The notes beneath the pieces are model-generated. The model saw only the letters and a program-made list of their open reading frames with translations, did not search any database and was not told the origin of the DNA. The translations under genes were made by a program, and so were the position numbers. 64,000 nucleotides of DNA, from assembly GCA_041402045.1 (NCBI GenBank), contig JAWKSZ010000003.1:62001-126000 (forward strand). Reading direction: 5' to 3'. Source of the DNA: JAGQRJ01 sp041402045 (GTDB taxonomy: Bacteria; Planctomycetota; J058). Each line of letters opens with the position of its first letter. Position 1 is the first letter of the stretch. Positions 1 through 9,590 of this stretch are shown one piece after another.

Positions 1-990
1 GACGAGGACCCGACCTTCGAGCTCGAGGGCTCGCGGGGCGTGCGCCTGACCGTCGAGCGCGGGGCGGCCTTCGCCGGGCGCTTCGGGCAGGGGCTGGGGT
101 TCAGCCGCGACGACCCCGAGGAGAGCTGCTGGGCCTGGATCGAGCACCGCCCGGTCCTGAACCCGCAGGAGGGGGTCTATATCTCCTGCTGGCTGCGCCT
201 GGGGGACCTGGACGAGACGCTCCACGAGCGCAAGCCGCGCTACTCCCCGGTCAAGGAGCAGGAGGCCTTCGCGCGCTCCGGTGACCCCGCGGTGAAGTAC
301 GCCGACCGTGTGTTCGAGTTCTCGGACCGCGACCCCCCGCGCTACACGATCGTGCGCAAGGGCCGGAGCTACGCCCTCGCGGTCACCGCGAACTACGAGC
401 TCGAGCTGACCCTCGAGGGCGAGGACGGGGTCTACCAGACCCGCACTCGCCCCGGCACGCTGCGCCCCTTGGCCTGGTACGAGGTGACCGCGATCTACGA
501 CGGGCTGCGGGTGCAGCTCCTGGTCAACGGGATCCCTCGACACCACCTGCCGCTGCGCGGCAAGGGAGAGCTCCCGCCCCGGCTGATCGCCGACCGCTCG
601 CCCCTGAGCGTGTCCGACAGCCACCCCCGGCGCGCGTTCTTCGGGGTCCTGGACGAGCTGGAGCTGGGGGCGCTGGTGCGCTCCGAGCGCGTGGAGCTGC
701 CGCCGGATATCGAGCTCGCGGCCTCGACCGAGCGGGTGGTGTTCGACTTCATGGGCGAGCTCGACGCGGGGGTCCACGCCGAGCCGGTGGCGATCTACCT
801 CTGCGACGTGTTGCCGACCCCCGAGGGCGGGGGCGCGGCGCCGACGGGGACGCGCACCCGGGCCGAGGACGAGGCCCGGCGCATGGCCGCGGGGGGCGAC
901 GCCTACGCGCGCTTCCGCAAGCGGCTGCCGGAGATCCCCGAGCGCAACCTGGAGACGGTGCTGATCGAACGCACGGGGCTGGTCCGATGA
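1..990 (+). CDS. LamG/concanavalin-like domain protein, 5' partial
   Basis: The reading frame is open from the first base, so the true start lies outside the window; an internal GTG sits at 40. The visible 329 residues show a LamG-like (concanavalin A fold) pattern: a tryptophan-rich stretch, WYEVTAIYDGLRVQLLVNG near residues 159-177, and FFGVLDELELG near 213-223, typical of beta-sandwich domains that bind or decorate extracellular material. The stop overlaps the next start (ATGA at 987-990), so it is translationally coupled to the GspK-like gene. It is probably an exported partner of the pseudopilin operon; no catalytic motif is visible. Confidence 0.6.
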   Translation, partial: DEDPTFELEGSRGVRLTVERGAAFAGRFGQGLGFSRDDPEESCWAWIEHRPVLNPQEGVYISCWLRLGDLDETLHERKPRYSPVKEQEAFARSGDPAVKYADRVFEFSDRDPPRYTIVRKGRSYALAVTANYELELTLEGEDGVYQTRTRPGTLRPLAWYEVTAIYDGLRVQLLVNGIPRHHLPLRGKGELPPRLIADRSPLSVSDSHPRRAFFGVLDELELGALVRSERVELPPDIELAASTERVVFDFMGELDAGVHAEPVAIYLCDVLPTPEGGGAAPTGTRTRAEDEARRMAAGGDAYARFRKRLPEIPERNLETVLIERTGLVR

Positions 991-3900
991 ACCGAGAGCG
1001 CGGCGCGGCGTTGATCCTGGTGGTGGTGGTGATCGCGGCCCTGCTCGCGATCGCGGCGCCGTTCGTGATCAGCATGCGGCTCCACGAGCGCTCGGCCCGT
1101 GGGTTCTCTGCCGACGTGCAGGCGCGACACCAGGCCGAGGCGGCGCGCAACCTGGCGGTGAACACCCTGCTCGAGACGCACCCCGACGAGGAGCGCCGCT
1201 TCCGCGAGTCGAACTCGGACATGCTCAGCGACCCCGAGGGGCTCGACGACTTCGACGAGGTCCAGCTCGCGGCGGAGCTCGTGCCGCCGAGCGGCGTAGG
1301 CCCGCTCGAGGTCGCGGACGAGCGCGGGCGTATGGCCGCGGTCGAGGTCGCCGACGTCCGCGGGCGAATCGACCTCAACGCCTCGACCCCCGAGCCGCTG
1401 GCGAACCTCATGGGCTGCACGGTGACCACCGCGGCCTTGAGCTACAGCGACACCAAGCGCCTGGAGGTCGAGGACACGAGCGCGTTCTTCACCGACTACG
1501 ACCCGGAGACGATCGACGGCTTCATTCGGGTGGGCGAGGCCGAGTTCATGGCCTACCGCGACACCACGCCCACGAGCTTCGAGGGCCTGACCCGCGGGGC
1601 CTGGTTCAGCTACAGCCCAGAGCCCGAGAATCAGGACGTGCAGAAGGAGTTCATTCCGGTGGGCTCGTTGGTGCAGGACGGGCGCGGGTTCAAGGTCGCC
1701 GCGGACGCGCTGTGGCGCTACCTGGGCACGAACCGGCACGGTGAGCTGGGGCGCTTCAGCTCCCCCGCGGCGGTGCGCCAGATCGCCGACTGGGACTACG
1801 GCGCGCTGCGCGGCGCCATGTTCCTCATGCAGTACGGCTTGACCATGGCCGACCTGCGGCGCTGGGGGCTCAAGGAGGACGAGGTCTTCTCCGCCGGGCT
1901 CGACCCCTGGGACTTCGACCGGGACGAGGCCCTCGAAGACGCGACCCCCGCCGAGCGCCGCGCGCTGAAGAACGCCCAGAGCACGCTCTCGAGCTGGGGG
2001 ATCCCCGAGGCCTACGTGCGGCGCTTCGGCGGCGACCGCGCGGTGCTGCGCTACGTGCAGCACATGAAGTCGCTGCCCGACGACGTGCAGGCCAAGCGGA
2101 TCGCGCGGGCCCAGGAGGGCGCCAAGAAGCTCGAGGCCGCGCGCAGGAAGCTCGAGGGCTGGCTGCGCGCCGAGACCCGGCGCCAGCTCAAGGACCTCAG
2201 CGAGCTCAGGGACGAGGCGCCCAAGCTCGAGGTGATCGGGCGGATCGAGCTCGAGGAGAAGCTGCGCCCGTTCGTGACCACTGACTCCCCGCCCGAGGGC
2301 GCGGAGTGGGGGCCGCTCATGACGATCACCCACGGGACCTACCTCAACGTGGGGGACTGGCTGGCGCGGATCCGGGTCCCCGACGCGCGGCGCTTCCAGC
2401 GCGGCATGGTGGTGCGGGTGCAACCCCTGGACGGGCGCCCGCCGGAGTACCGCCTGTGCGTGGGGGTCCAGGGGCGCGGCACCGGGACCAACGACGTGGT
2501 GCTCCTGTTCCCGCAGCTGGACCAGGACTACGAGCCCCGGACCTACGCCATGTGCGCGCTGCAGCCGCGCCCGCTGAACGTGAACACCGCGTCGCGGGAG
2601 GTCCTGCGCGCGGCGCTGACCGGGCTGCGCAGCCGGATCGGGCAGCGCCCGAGCGCGACCGGGCGGCGCGCGGTGACGGTCGTGACCCCGACCCAGGCCG
2701 ACACGATCGCGGCGGCGATCGTGGCGGAGCCGCCCTCGAATCACCTCGAGCTGCGCGGGCTGTTGCTCGCGCTGCGCGTGCAGAAGGGGCCCGACGGCCA
2801 GGCGCTGATCGACGACCACGCGGTGGACGCCGTGTTCCGCAACGCCGTGGACCCCGGCGACCCGCTGCTCGTGCGCCCGACGCTCCCGTTCAGCTACCGC
2901 ACCGGCGACGTCTACGAGCTGACCGCGAGCGGGTTCGTGAACGACCCCGCGGGGAACGAGATCGGCCGGCACCGCTTCCGCGAGGTGCTCCAGCTCGCGC
3001 CCCAGCGCGACCTGACCTGGCACATGGACAGCCAGGCCGACTTCACCGACCGGCTGCTGGTCTCGGGGCCCCTGGCCAAGCGCGAGCGCTCGCTCTCGAA
3101 GCTGCACCAGCTCTACCTCCCCGGGCGCTGGAGCAACCACACGGTCACCCGCCCCGGGCACATGGGGCCGTTCGCGGCGGCGCCGTTCGTGATCGGGGCC
3201 CGGACCCACGACCGCGGGCAGGGCGACATTCGCCCGCTCCCGAGCCACCTCCCGAACCTCGCCGCGGGGAACGTGGGGCAGGCCGCCGGCGCGACCGGGG
3301 TCCAGGCCGGGGTCCTGCGCCGCGACGACCACGAGACCGAGCTCGACGGCGTCGACCTGGCGGGGACGATCAGCGCCTCGCAGCTCGGCCACCGCTACGA
3401 GCCGCGGGCGGGCGGGCTGTTCGTCGAGCAGCTCGGCCCGACCGGGATCCGGGGCTGGTTCCGCCTCGACACCTTGCCCCCCAGCGGCTCGCGGGCCTAC
3501 GTGTTCGACGGTGGGGAGCCCCGCGACCTGAACCGGGTCTCGCTCTACCTCGAGGGCGGGGCGCTGGTGCTCGAGACCCGGGGCGAGGCCCTGGACCTGC
3601 TCGAGACCGGGGGGCAGCCCCGGGCCACGCGGCTCGTGTATCGGCCCAACCCGCCGTTCCAGGCGCAGCGCTGGTATCACCTGGCCGCGTTCTTCAAGGG
3701 CAGCGACCGCGGCGACCTGGCGCTGGCGGTCGACGGGCGCTTCGGCGGGACCCAGTCCCTCGGCTCGCGGCTGACGACCGCGATCGACGCGCACACGACC
3801 ACGATCCCCGTCGACGACCCCGACGCCTTCCCCGACCAGGGGTTCGTGCGGATCGGCGCGAACCGGGTCGGCAACACCCAGGCCGCGCAGTTCCGCGGGG

Positions 3901-6476
3901 TCGGCGGGGTGCAGCGGGACACCGGCTCCGCGTGCGAGATCCTGGCCTACCGCAAGGTGGGGAACACGCTGCAGGTCACCCAGACCGTCGACCTGGCCCA
4001 GATCCTGGCGAACCTGCCCGCGGGCGCCACGGTGACCGGGATCCGCGACACGACCCTGCGCTCGAGCACGGGGTCGACCTCGCTCTCGAGCAACGCCCGG
4101 CAGCCGCTGCGCGGCAGCGGGCACGTGTGGCAGATCGACTTCACCACCGGCAACCCGCCGCGGGCGCAGCAGCCGGTGCGCTTCTCCTCGGGCTATCCCC
4201 ACGACGCGGGGACCTACGTCGTGCCCTACGGCTACCAGGCGTGGCTGGCCGAGGCCCCCCAGGCGCAGCCGAACAGCGCCGTCCCGCCGCCGAGCGTCGT
4301 GCCCCAGGGCGGGATCACCCTGCGCGACCCGATCACCACGACCACCCCCTGCACCCTGCTCTACGACCCGGTGCCGGGCTACGACCCGCGGGTCGACCCG
4401 ACCCCGCAGATCGTGGACGACGTGGTCACCGAGATCCCCGCGGTGTGGCTCGCGGCCTACCCCGACGCCCCGGTGGGCCGCGCCCCCGCGGGCCTACAGA
4501 ACGTGGTCGGGGGCTTCCCCGCGCGGGGCGTGATCCGAATCGGGAGCGAGCTGATCTACTACGCGGGGCTCGACGTGCCGGGGCGCCGGTTCACGGGCTG
4601 CTTGCGCGGGTTCATGGGGACCACCGCCGCGGTCCACGACCTGTTCGCGCCGGTGGTCCTGGTGTCCCTGGGCGTCAACTACCCCCGGGGCTACGCCGCG
4701 GCCCCCGAGGACGTGTGCATGCAGCGCCCGAACTTCGCGCTCGGCAACAACGGGCGCGACCGGGTCTACCTGGGCGTCCCGTTCCTGAACGGGGGCGCCG
4801 CAGTTCAGGAGTGGATCTCGGTGCAGCCGGCGCTCCGGGGCATGGACCCGCGGGTCGACCTGATCCAGCAAGGGCTGCTCCTGCTCCCCGAGAACCCCGG
4901 CGGCAACGTCGACCCCGACGTGGTCGCTTACCTCCTGCGGGAGATGATCGCGCAGACCGGGAACCTGGGGCAGAACCCGGGGGCGCTGACCCTGAGCGAC
5001 CCGGGCAATCGCACCTGGCCCGAGACGGGGGTTCAGCTCAAGGAGGCGCTCAAGCGCCAGGAGCTGGGGACCGCCCGGGCGCGCAAGGGCACCCCGCGCC
5101 CGGCGACCCCGCGGGAGCACCCGCCGGGGACCGAGCTCCTCCCGACCTTCGCGCTGGGGCCCCTCGACCGCGACGACGCCGGGGCCACCGACGTGGTGAC
5201 CGTGATCTCGGACGAGCTGGACCCCAGCGGCCTGCGCTTCGCGGAGGAGGCGACCGTCGCCTACGCCGCCAACGCTGGCGCGCGCGACGCCTTCGCCGGC
5301 GGGCAGCTCGTGTCCTTCACCCAGAACGTCTCGCGGCCGTATCGCCAGATCCAGGGGGCGCGGATCAACCGCTGGCCCGTGGGCAACGTGATGACGATCC
5401 CGGACCTGACCCTGGCCCAGGCGCGCCCGGCGGCGGGCGCAGGGGACCAGCCCGCGGGCGCCCCGGGGACGCTGCGGGCCAAGGTCGACGACCTGGTGTG
5501 CGTGCAGCTCCTGGAGCAGCCGAGCGGCGGGCGCCCGGGGCAGAGCCTGGCCCTGGGGCAGGGCAGCCTGGGACCGGTCCCCGGGCGGCCGAACCAATAC
5601 CGCCAGGGGATCCTGTTCGCCAACGACCAGGAGGTCTACGCCGCGGTGGACGCCCAGTCGGCGGGGCGCAACCAGAGCCAGGTCACCCTCCTGCGCGGCG
5701 CGCTGGGCACCCAGCCCCAGGCCCACTCCTGGGAGACGAGCCCGTTGGTCTTGCCCTGGCCCGCGATCGCCGTGGCCGAGGGCGGGCTGGGGCGGCCCGG
5801 TGACAACGGGGAGCGGATCCCGGTGCGCGGCGCCGGGGACTTCCGCGACTGGGACGACGGCGGCGGCTACGCGGTGATCGACCGCGGCAACGCCACGCCC
5901 TGGGCCGGGGTGTGGCCCTACGTCGAGCGCAACAACCAGATCCTCCGCCGCCCGCTGGACGAGCTGGGGCGCGGCTGCCTGGCCTCGGCCTTCGGCAGCA
6001 ACGAGAGCGTGCCCGCGCAGAACGACCTGCTGGTCGACCTCCCGTTCCGCTTCCACGACCGCTACGCGGACCGGGTGAACACCTACGAGGGCGTGTTCTT
6101 CGAGGCGGCGCGGGAGCTGCCCGGCGCCCTGATCACCACGATCGACTGGGACGAGAGCCTGCCGAACCCCTACTGCGAGGTGAAGGTCGCGGTGCGCCTC
6201 GACGGCGGACCGAGCTGGTCCGCCCGCCCGGCCACCGCGCCCGGGCAGCCCGGTCAGCTCTACGTGTTCAACGAGCCGCGCAGCAGCGCCGACCCCAACG
6301 CCGCCAAGAACGAGATCTACGTGCGGGCCAAGCGGGTCGAGGTCCGGGTCTACATGACCTTCAAGCCCAGCGCGTTCTACAACGACGCCTGGAAGGAGCC
6401 CGCGGTGGTCGGGGCGGTGCGCGTGCACTACCGCCAGCCGATCCGCAGCGTGCGCCGCGAGGAGCTCGTGCGGTGA
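987..6476 (+). CDS. Giant GspK-like type II secretion minor pseudopilin
   Basis: This 1829-aa protein starts with a short basic segment and a hydrophobic helix (GAALILVVVVIAALLAIAAP, residues 6-25), as in GspK, which caps the type II pseudopilus. GspK-like helix-hairpin-helix motifs appear at GRIDLNASTPEPLANL (about residue 125) and LNVNTASREVLRAAL (about 530). Known GspK proteins are about 300-350 aa; here the rest includes a LamG-like domain at about residues 800-920 and long uncharacterised beta-rich, Pro/Gly-rich stretches. The gene overlaps its neighbours by 4 bases at both ends (ATGA, GTGA). Family assignment is firm only for the N-terminal third; the function of the extension is unknown. 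Confidence 0.7.
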   Translation: MNRERGAALILVVVVIAALLAIAAPFVISMRLHERSARGFSADVQARHQAEAARNLAVNTLLETHPDEERRFRESNSDMLSDPEGLDDFDEVQLAAELVPPSGVGPLEVADERGRMAAVEVADVRGRIDLNASTPEPLANLMGCTVTTAALSYSDTKRLEVEDTSAFFTDYDPETIDGFIRVGEAEFMAYRDTTPTSFEGLTRGAWFSYSPEPENQDVQKEFIPVGSLVQDGRGFKVAADALWRYLGTNRHGELGRFSSPAAVRQIADWDYGALRGAMFLMQYGLTMADLRRWGLKEDEVFSAGLDPWDFDRDEALEDATPAERRALKNAQSTLSSWGIPEAYVRRFGGDRAVLRYVQHMKSLPDDVQAKRIARAQEGAKKLEAARRKLEGWLRAETRRQLKDLSELRDEAPKLEVIGRIELEEKLRPFVTTDSPPEGAEWGPLMTITHGTYLNVGDWLARIRVPDARRFQRGMVVRVQPLDGRPPEYRLCVGVQGRGTGTNDVVLLFPQLDQDYEPRTYAMCALQPRPLNVNTASREVLRAALTGLRSRIGQRPSATGRRAVTVVTPTQADTIAAAIVAEPPSNHLELRGLLLALRVQKGPDGQALIDDHAVDAVFRNAVDPGDPLLVRPTLPFSYRTGDVYELTASGFVNDPAGNEIGRHRFREVLQLAPQRDLTWHMDSQADFTDRLLVSGPLAKRERSLSKLHQLYLPGRWSNHTVTRPGHMGPFAAAPFVIGARTHDRGQGDIRPLPSHLPNLAAGNVGQAAGATGVQAGVLRRDDHETELDGVDLAGTISASQLGHRYEPRAGGLFVEQLGPTGIRGWFRLDTLPPSGSRAYVFDGGEPRDLNRVSLYLEGGALVLETRGEALDLLETGGQPRATRLVYRPNPPFQAQRWYHLAAFFKGSDRGDLALAVDGRFGGTQSLGSRLTTAIDAHTTTIPVDDPDAFPDQGFVRIGANRVGNTQAAQFRGVGGVQRDTGSACEILAYRKVGNTLQVTQTVDLAQILANLPAGATVTGIRDTTLRSSTGSTSLSSNARQPLRGSGHVWQIDFTTGNPPRAQQPVRFSSGYPHDAGTYVVPYGYQAWLAEAPQAQPNSAVPPPSVVPQGGITLRDPITTTTPCTLLYDPVPGYDPRVDPTPQIVDDVVTEIPAVWLAAYPDAPVGRAPAGLQNVVGGFPARGVIRIGSELIYYAGLDVPGRRFTGCLRGFMGTTAAVHDLFAPVVLVSLGVNYPRGYAAAPEDVCMQRPNFALGNNGRDRVYLGVPFLNGGAAVQEWISVQPALRGMDPRVDLIQQGLLLLPENPGGNVDPDVVAYLLREMIAQTGNLGQNPGALTLSDPGNRTWPETGVQLKEALKRQELGTARARKGTPRPATPREHPPGTELLPTFALGPLDRDDAGATDVVTVISDELDPSGLRFAEEATVAYAANAGARDAFAGGQLVSFTQNVSRPYRQIQGARINRWPVGNVMTIPDLTLAQARPAAGAGDQPAGAPGTLRAKVDDLVCVQLLEQPSGGRPGQSLALGQGSLGPVPGRPNQYRQGILFANDQEVYAAVDAQSAGRNQSQVTLLRGALGTQPQAHSWETSPLVLPWPAIAVAEGGLGRPGDNGERIPVRGAGDFRDWDDGGGYAVIDRGNATPWAGVWPYVERNNQILRRPLDELGRGCLASAFGSNESVPAQNDLLVDLPFRFHDRYADRVNTYEGVFFEAARELPGALITTIDWDESLPNPYCEVKVAVRLDGGPSWSARPATAPGQPGQLYVFNEPRSSADPNAAKNEIYVRAKRVEVRVYMTFKPSAFYNDAWKEPAVVGAVRVHYRQPIRSVRREELVR

Positions 6477-7618
6477 GGCGACGCGGGTTCACGGTCCTCG
6501 AGCTGCTCGTGGCCACGGCGGTGCTCTCGATCCTGGGGCTCTCGCTCATGGTCGTGCTCCGCGGGGGGCTCGCGACCTGGCGTCGCGCCGAGGCGCGGCG
6601 GGCGAGCTTCGACGCCGGGCAGGCGGTGCTGCGCCAGCTGCGGGAGGACCTCCTGTGCGCGGTGGGGCCGTTCGAGACCCCGGACCCCTACGGGCAGGTC
6701 GACCTGCGGCTGGTGTGCGACGTCGACGCCGCCGGCCGGCCGCGGCTGATCCTGACCCGGGCGCTCAAGGGCGAGAGCGAGCACCCGGTGCTGGGGCTCG
6801 CGGGGAACGCGGTGGCCGGCGACGCGGTCTACGACTACCGCGCCGACCACGAGGAGGCGCGCTTCGACCGCCTGCGGGCGACCGGCGGCACGGCGGAGGT
6901 GGCCTGGGTCCACGCCCCCGACGGGACGCTCTACCGCGGCATGCGCGCGCCGGTGGGGCCGCCCGGGAGCCTGTTCCAGGACGTGGACCCCTACGAGCTG
7001 GCGCCCCTGTGGAGCCCCGAGGCGGCCCTCGAGGAGCCCGACCCCGACGCGCCGAGCCTGCTGCGGCCCTTCGCCACCGACGTGCTCTACTTCGAGGTCG
7101 CGTTCTGGACTCAGTTCACGACGACCTGGGACCGGAAGTACCCCACGAGCAAGGTCAAGGAGAAGAGCGGGCCGACCCTGCACTGGGACTCGACCCGCGG
7201 GATCCTGCAGGCCCCCGACGACCTGCGGGACGACGAGTTCGACTTCTGGGTCGGGCGCCGGAGCAAGGACGACCCCCGCGACGACGTGTTCCCGGAGAAG
7301 GTGCGGGTGACCCTCGTGATCCGCGAGCACCCCGCCGCGGGCACGAGCACCTACCTCACCGGGCCGGTGGGCGTCGGCGATCAGTCGCTGCCCCTCCAGG
7401 AGCCGGGCCGGCTGGACCCCGACGGGGGCTGGGTGCTCGTGGACGAGGAGTGGATCCGCTACTCCGAGGTCTCCGGCGGGAACGCGGTGATCGCCCAGCG
7501 CGGCGGGCGGGGGACGGTCCCCGCCGAGCACGGGCTCAACAGCACGGTCGAGGCCGGGCGGGTGTTCGTGACCGTGGTCGCGCTCCCCGCGGGGCGTGAG
7601 GACTGGGGGATCCGGTGA
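6473..7618 (+). CDS. Prepilin-like protein (GspJ/PulJ type)
   Basis: 381 aa from a GTG that overlaps the upstream stop (GTGA). The N-terminus RRRGFTVLELLVATAVLSIL is a type IV prepilin signal: basic leader, cleavage after G, F at +1, E at +5, then a hydrophobic helix, so it should be processed by a prepilin peptidase. The length is large for GspJ, and a middle acidic region separates the helix from a C-terminal domain. Its position between GspK-like and GspI-like genes suggests GspJ in the pseudopilus tip. Confidence 0.72.
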   Translation: MRRRGFTVLELLVATAVLSILGLSLMVVLRGGLATWRRAEARRASFDAGQAVLRQLREDLLCAVGPFETPDPYGQVDLRLVCDVDAAGRPRLILTRALKGESEHPVLGLAGNAVAGDAVYDYRADHEEARFDRLRATGGTAEVAWVHAPDGTLYRGMRAPVGPPGSLFQDVDPYELAPLWSPEAALEEPDPDAPSLLRPFATDVLYFEVAFWTQFTTTWDRKYPTSKVKEKSGPTLHWDSTRGILQAPDDLRDDEFDFWVGRRSKDDPRDDVFPEKVRVTLVIREHPAAGTSTYLTGPVGVGDQSLPLQEPGRLDPDGGWVLVDEEWIRYSEVSGGNAVIAQRGGRGTVPAEHGLNSTVEAGRVFVTVVALPAGREDWGIR

Positions 7619-8112
7619 GCCGCCGCGGCTTCACCCTGCTGGAGGTCATGATCGCCCTCGGGATCTTCGCCGTGGGCGCGACGGCGGCCTTCGCGGTGCT
7701 CGTCGCCGCGGCCTCCGCCGAGCGCCGGGCCTCCCACCAGATCCACGCCGCCCTGATCGCCGACGCCGTGTTCTCGGAGGTCCAGGGCGACCTGGCCCCG
7801 GGGCTCACGCTCCAGGACCTGGTCGACAAGGCCGGGCCCGACGGGGGCCAGTCCCAGGGCTCGACGGTGTGGGTGATCCGGGATCGTCAGCACGCGGTCT
7901 ACCCCGACTACCGCTACGACGTGGCGCTGACCCCGGTGCCCTGCCAGGACCCCGACGCCGCCTGGACCTGGCTGGTCGAGGTCGACGTGCGCTGGTCCGA
8001 CCGCGGCCAGGGGCGCACGGCGAACTTCAAGACCGTGCTCGTGAGCCAGCTCACCTACTTCGACAACCCGGAGCCGGTCGAGGGCCCCGGGCGCAGCGGG
8101 CGGGTGCGCTAG
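7615..8112 (+). CDS. Prepilin-like protein (GspI/GspH type)
   Basis: 165 aa, GTG start overlapping the previous stop. The N-terminus SRRGFTLLEVMIALGIFAVG is a textbook prepilin signal and resembles GspI (FTLLEVMIAL). It is the last gene of the four-gene run with 4-base overlaps, so the tip proteins I, J and K appear to be made as one unit. No secretin, ATPase or GspF is present in the window. Confidence 0.75.
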   Translation: MSRRGFTLLEVMIALGIFAVGATAAFAVLVAAASAERRASHQIHAALIADAVFSEVQGDLAPGLTLQDLVDKAGPDGGQSQGSTVWVIRDRQHAVYPDYRYDVALTPVPCQDPDAAWTWLVEVDVRWSDRGQGRTANFKTVLVSQLTYFDNPEPVEGPGRSGRVR

Positions 8113-8160
8113 GCGCGGTGCGGTCGTAGGCGCCCGTGTCGTGCTGACGTAGAGATCAAC

Positions 8161-8185
8161 CGCCAAGGCCGCCAAGGAGCCAAGG
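8161..8185 (+). repeat. CGCCAAGG-type repeat, copy 1
   Basis: Reads CGCCAAGGCCGCCAAGG followed by AGCCAAGG, a run of short CCAAGG units. Its reverse complement recurs at 8434-8462, so the two could pair or mark a dispersed repeat family. Confidence 0.6.
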
Positions 8186-8433
8186 CTCCGCGCTCACCAC
8201 CGCGCGCCGCCGGTCCGTCGGGGGAGGGGATACGCCCCTTGGCCTCGGTCGCGCCGAGAACGCGCCCGACGCGAGCGCGCGCCGTCGATGGGATGGGCGC
8301 AGGCAAGCTGCGCCCTGCAGGAATACGGAGAGGCACGTCCCCATGCGTGGGCGCGCCGGGGTCGCCCGCAGAGGGGGCAGGGGCAGGGGACGGAGCTCCG
8401 CGGGTGCAGAGTCCGGCTCGTTCGGGCGGAGCA

Positions 8434-8462
8434 CCTTGGCGCCCTTGGCGGCCTTGGCGGTT
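8434..8462 (-). repeat. CGCCAAGG-type repeat, copy 2 (inverted)
   Basis: Reads CCTTGGCGCCCTTGGCGGCC and on to TTGGCGG, the inverse of the repeat at 8161-8185, followed by GGTTCCTG. A truncated related copy, GGCGGTTCCTG, occurs about 90 bp further on. Confidence 0.6.
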
Positions 8463-8595
8463 CCTGCCTCTCTCCCATCCGCAGCGCGCTGGGGCGTTCA
8501 CGTGGGGGGTGCCCGGATCGTCCGAGCGGAGCCCTCGGCGCCCGTTCCTGGCGGTTCCTGTGTTTTCTCTGCCTCGCCAACCGCACGACCGCGGG

Positions 8596-8601
8596 TAGAC
8601 T
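8596..8601 (+). promoter_or_regulatory. Putative -10 TAGACT for the zinc deacylase gene
   Basis: TAGACT lies 27 bases before the ATG at 8629. Because the gap is long, there is room for the strong SD CAGGAGG at 8617-8623. It shares TAGACTTCGCGG with the region before the HU gene. Confidence 0.4.
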
Positions 8602-8628
8602 TCGCGGTCTCGCACCCAGGAGGTTCCC

Positions 8629-9588
8629 ATGGAACCCGTGCTGACTGACGCGTTGGATATCGAGCGCCTGGCGCCGGGGCGGATCCACCGCCTGCACGTG
8701 GCGCTGGTCGAGAGCGGAACCGGGCGCACGATCCGCGTCCCGGTCATGGTCGCCCGGGGGCGCGAGGGCGGGAAGGTGCTGGGGATCACCGCGGTGGTCC
8801 ACGGCAACGAGCTCAACGGCGCGTTCTGCGTGCAGGACCTGATGCGCAACCTCAAGATCGAGGAGCTGACCGGGACCGTCGTCGGCGTGCCGATCATGAA
8901 CATGCCCGGGTTCCTCACCCACGAGCGCGAGTTCCGCGACGGGAAGGACCTCAACCGGCTGTTCCCGGGGCGCGAGGTCGGGCCGTCCTCCGACGTCTAC
9001 GCCTTCCGCTTCATGGATCGCGTGGTGCGGGGCTTCGACTACCTGATCGACCTGCACACCGCGAGCTTCGGCCGGGTCAACAGCCTCTACATTCGCGCCG
9101 ACATGGAGCGGCCCGAGACCGCGCGGATCGCGCGGCTCCTGCGCCCGCAGATCATCGTCCACAACCCGCGGGCGGACGGGACCCTGCGCGCGGCGGCCGA
9201 GGACAGGGGGATCCACGCGGTGACCGTCGAGGTCGGCGACCCCCAGCGCCTGCAGCAGAAGCTCGTGCAGACCACGCGGATCGCGATCCGCGACGTGCTC
9301 GAGCACCTGAACATGCTGCCCACCGACCACGAGCGCCCGCCTCACGAGCCGGTCGAGTGCGCGCGCTCCATGTGGCTCTACACCGACGTGGGGGGCATGC
9401 TCGAGGTCCTGCCCAAGGTCGCCGACAAGGTCAAGCAGGGAGAGGTCGTGGCCAAGCTCTACAACGAGTGGGGCGACAAGCTGCGCAGCTACGAGGCCCC
9501 CCACGACGGGATCGTGATCGGCAAGAGCACGAACCCCGTGGGCTACACCGGGGCGCGGATCCTGCACCTGGGGCTGTTCTCGGAGTAG
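8629..9588 (+). CDS. Succinylglutamate desuccinylase/aspartoacylase family zinc deacylase
   Basis: 319 aa. The zinc site is visible: VVHGNELNG (H-x2-E, about residues 63-71), DLNRLFPG (about 106), and YLIDLHTAS (about 141-149) supplying the second His. Family members hydrolyse N-acyl amino acids or remove small acyl/peptide groups; the substrate here cannot be told. The C-terminal region (YNEWGDKLRSYEAPHDGIVIG) is the usual barrel-like extension. It is a paralog of the gene at 18863-19954, which is coupled to an ATP-grasp ligase. Start chosen by the SD CAGGAGG; an antiporter gene follows after 2 bases. Confidence 0.8.
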   Translation: MEPVLTDALDIERLAPGRIHRLHVALVESGTGRTIRVPVMVARGREGGKVLGITAVVHGNELNGAFCVQDLMRNLKIEELTGTVVGVPIMNMPGFLTHEREFRDGKDLNRLFPGREVGPSSDVYAFRFMDRVVRGFDYLIDLHTASFGRVNSLYIRADMERPETARIARLLRPQIIVHNPRADGTLRAAAEDRGIHAVTVEVGDPQRLQQKLVQTTRIAIRDVLEHLNMLPTDHERPPHEPVECARSMWLYTDVGGMLEVLPKVADKVKQGEVVAKLYNEWGDKLRSYEAPHDGIVIGKSTNPVGYTGARILHLGLFSE

Positions 9589-9590
9589 CC

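Larger units (their letters stand above)
8113..8628. other. 516-bp intergenic region with CGCCAAGG repeats
   Basis: No convincing gene. It holds CGCCAAGG-type repeats near 8161-8185 and their inverted counterpart CCTTGGCG at 8434-8462, plus a partial third GGCGGTTCCTG near 8550. The promoter and SD for the downstream gene are at the right edge. Confidence 0.6.

Noticed and set aside
903..4202. Long open frame on the minus strand (1099 codons) opposite the GspK-like gene
   Set aside because: The high GC third-position bias opens antisense frames; the translation is low-complexity Arg/Gly/Ala/Pro/Val and matches no family, and the plus strand is clearly coding.
2306..5803. Second long frame (+1) inside the GspK-like gene
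   Set aside because: Arg/Pro/Gly/Ala-rich shadow of the true frame; no start signal.
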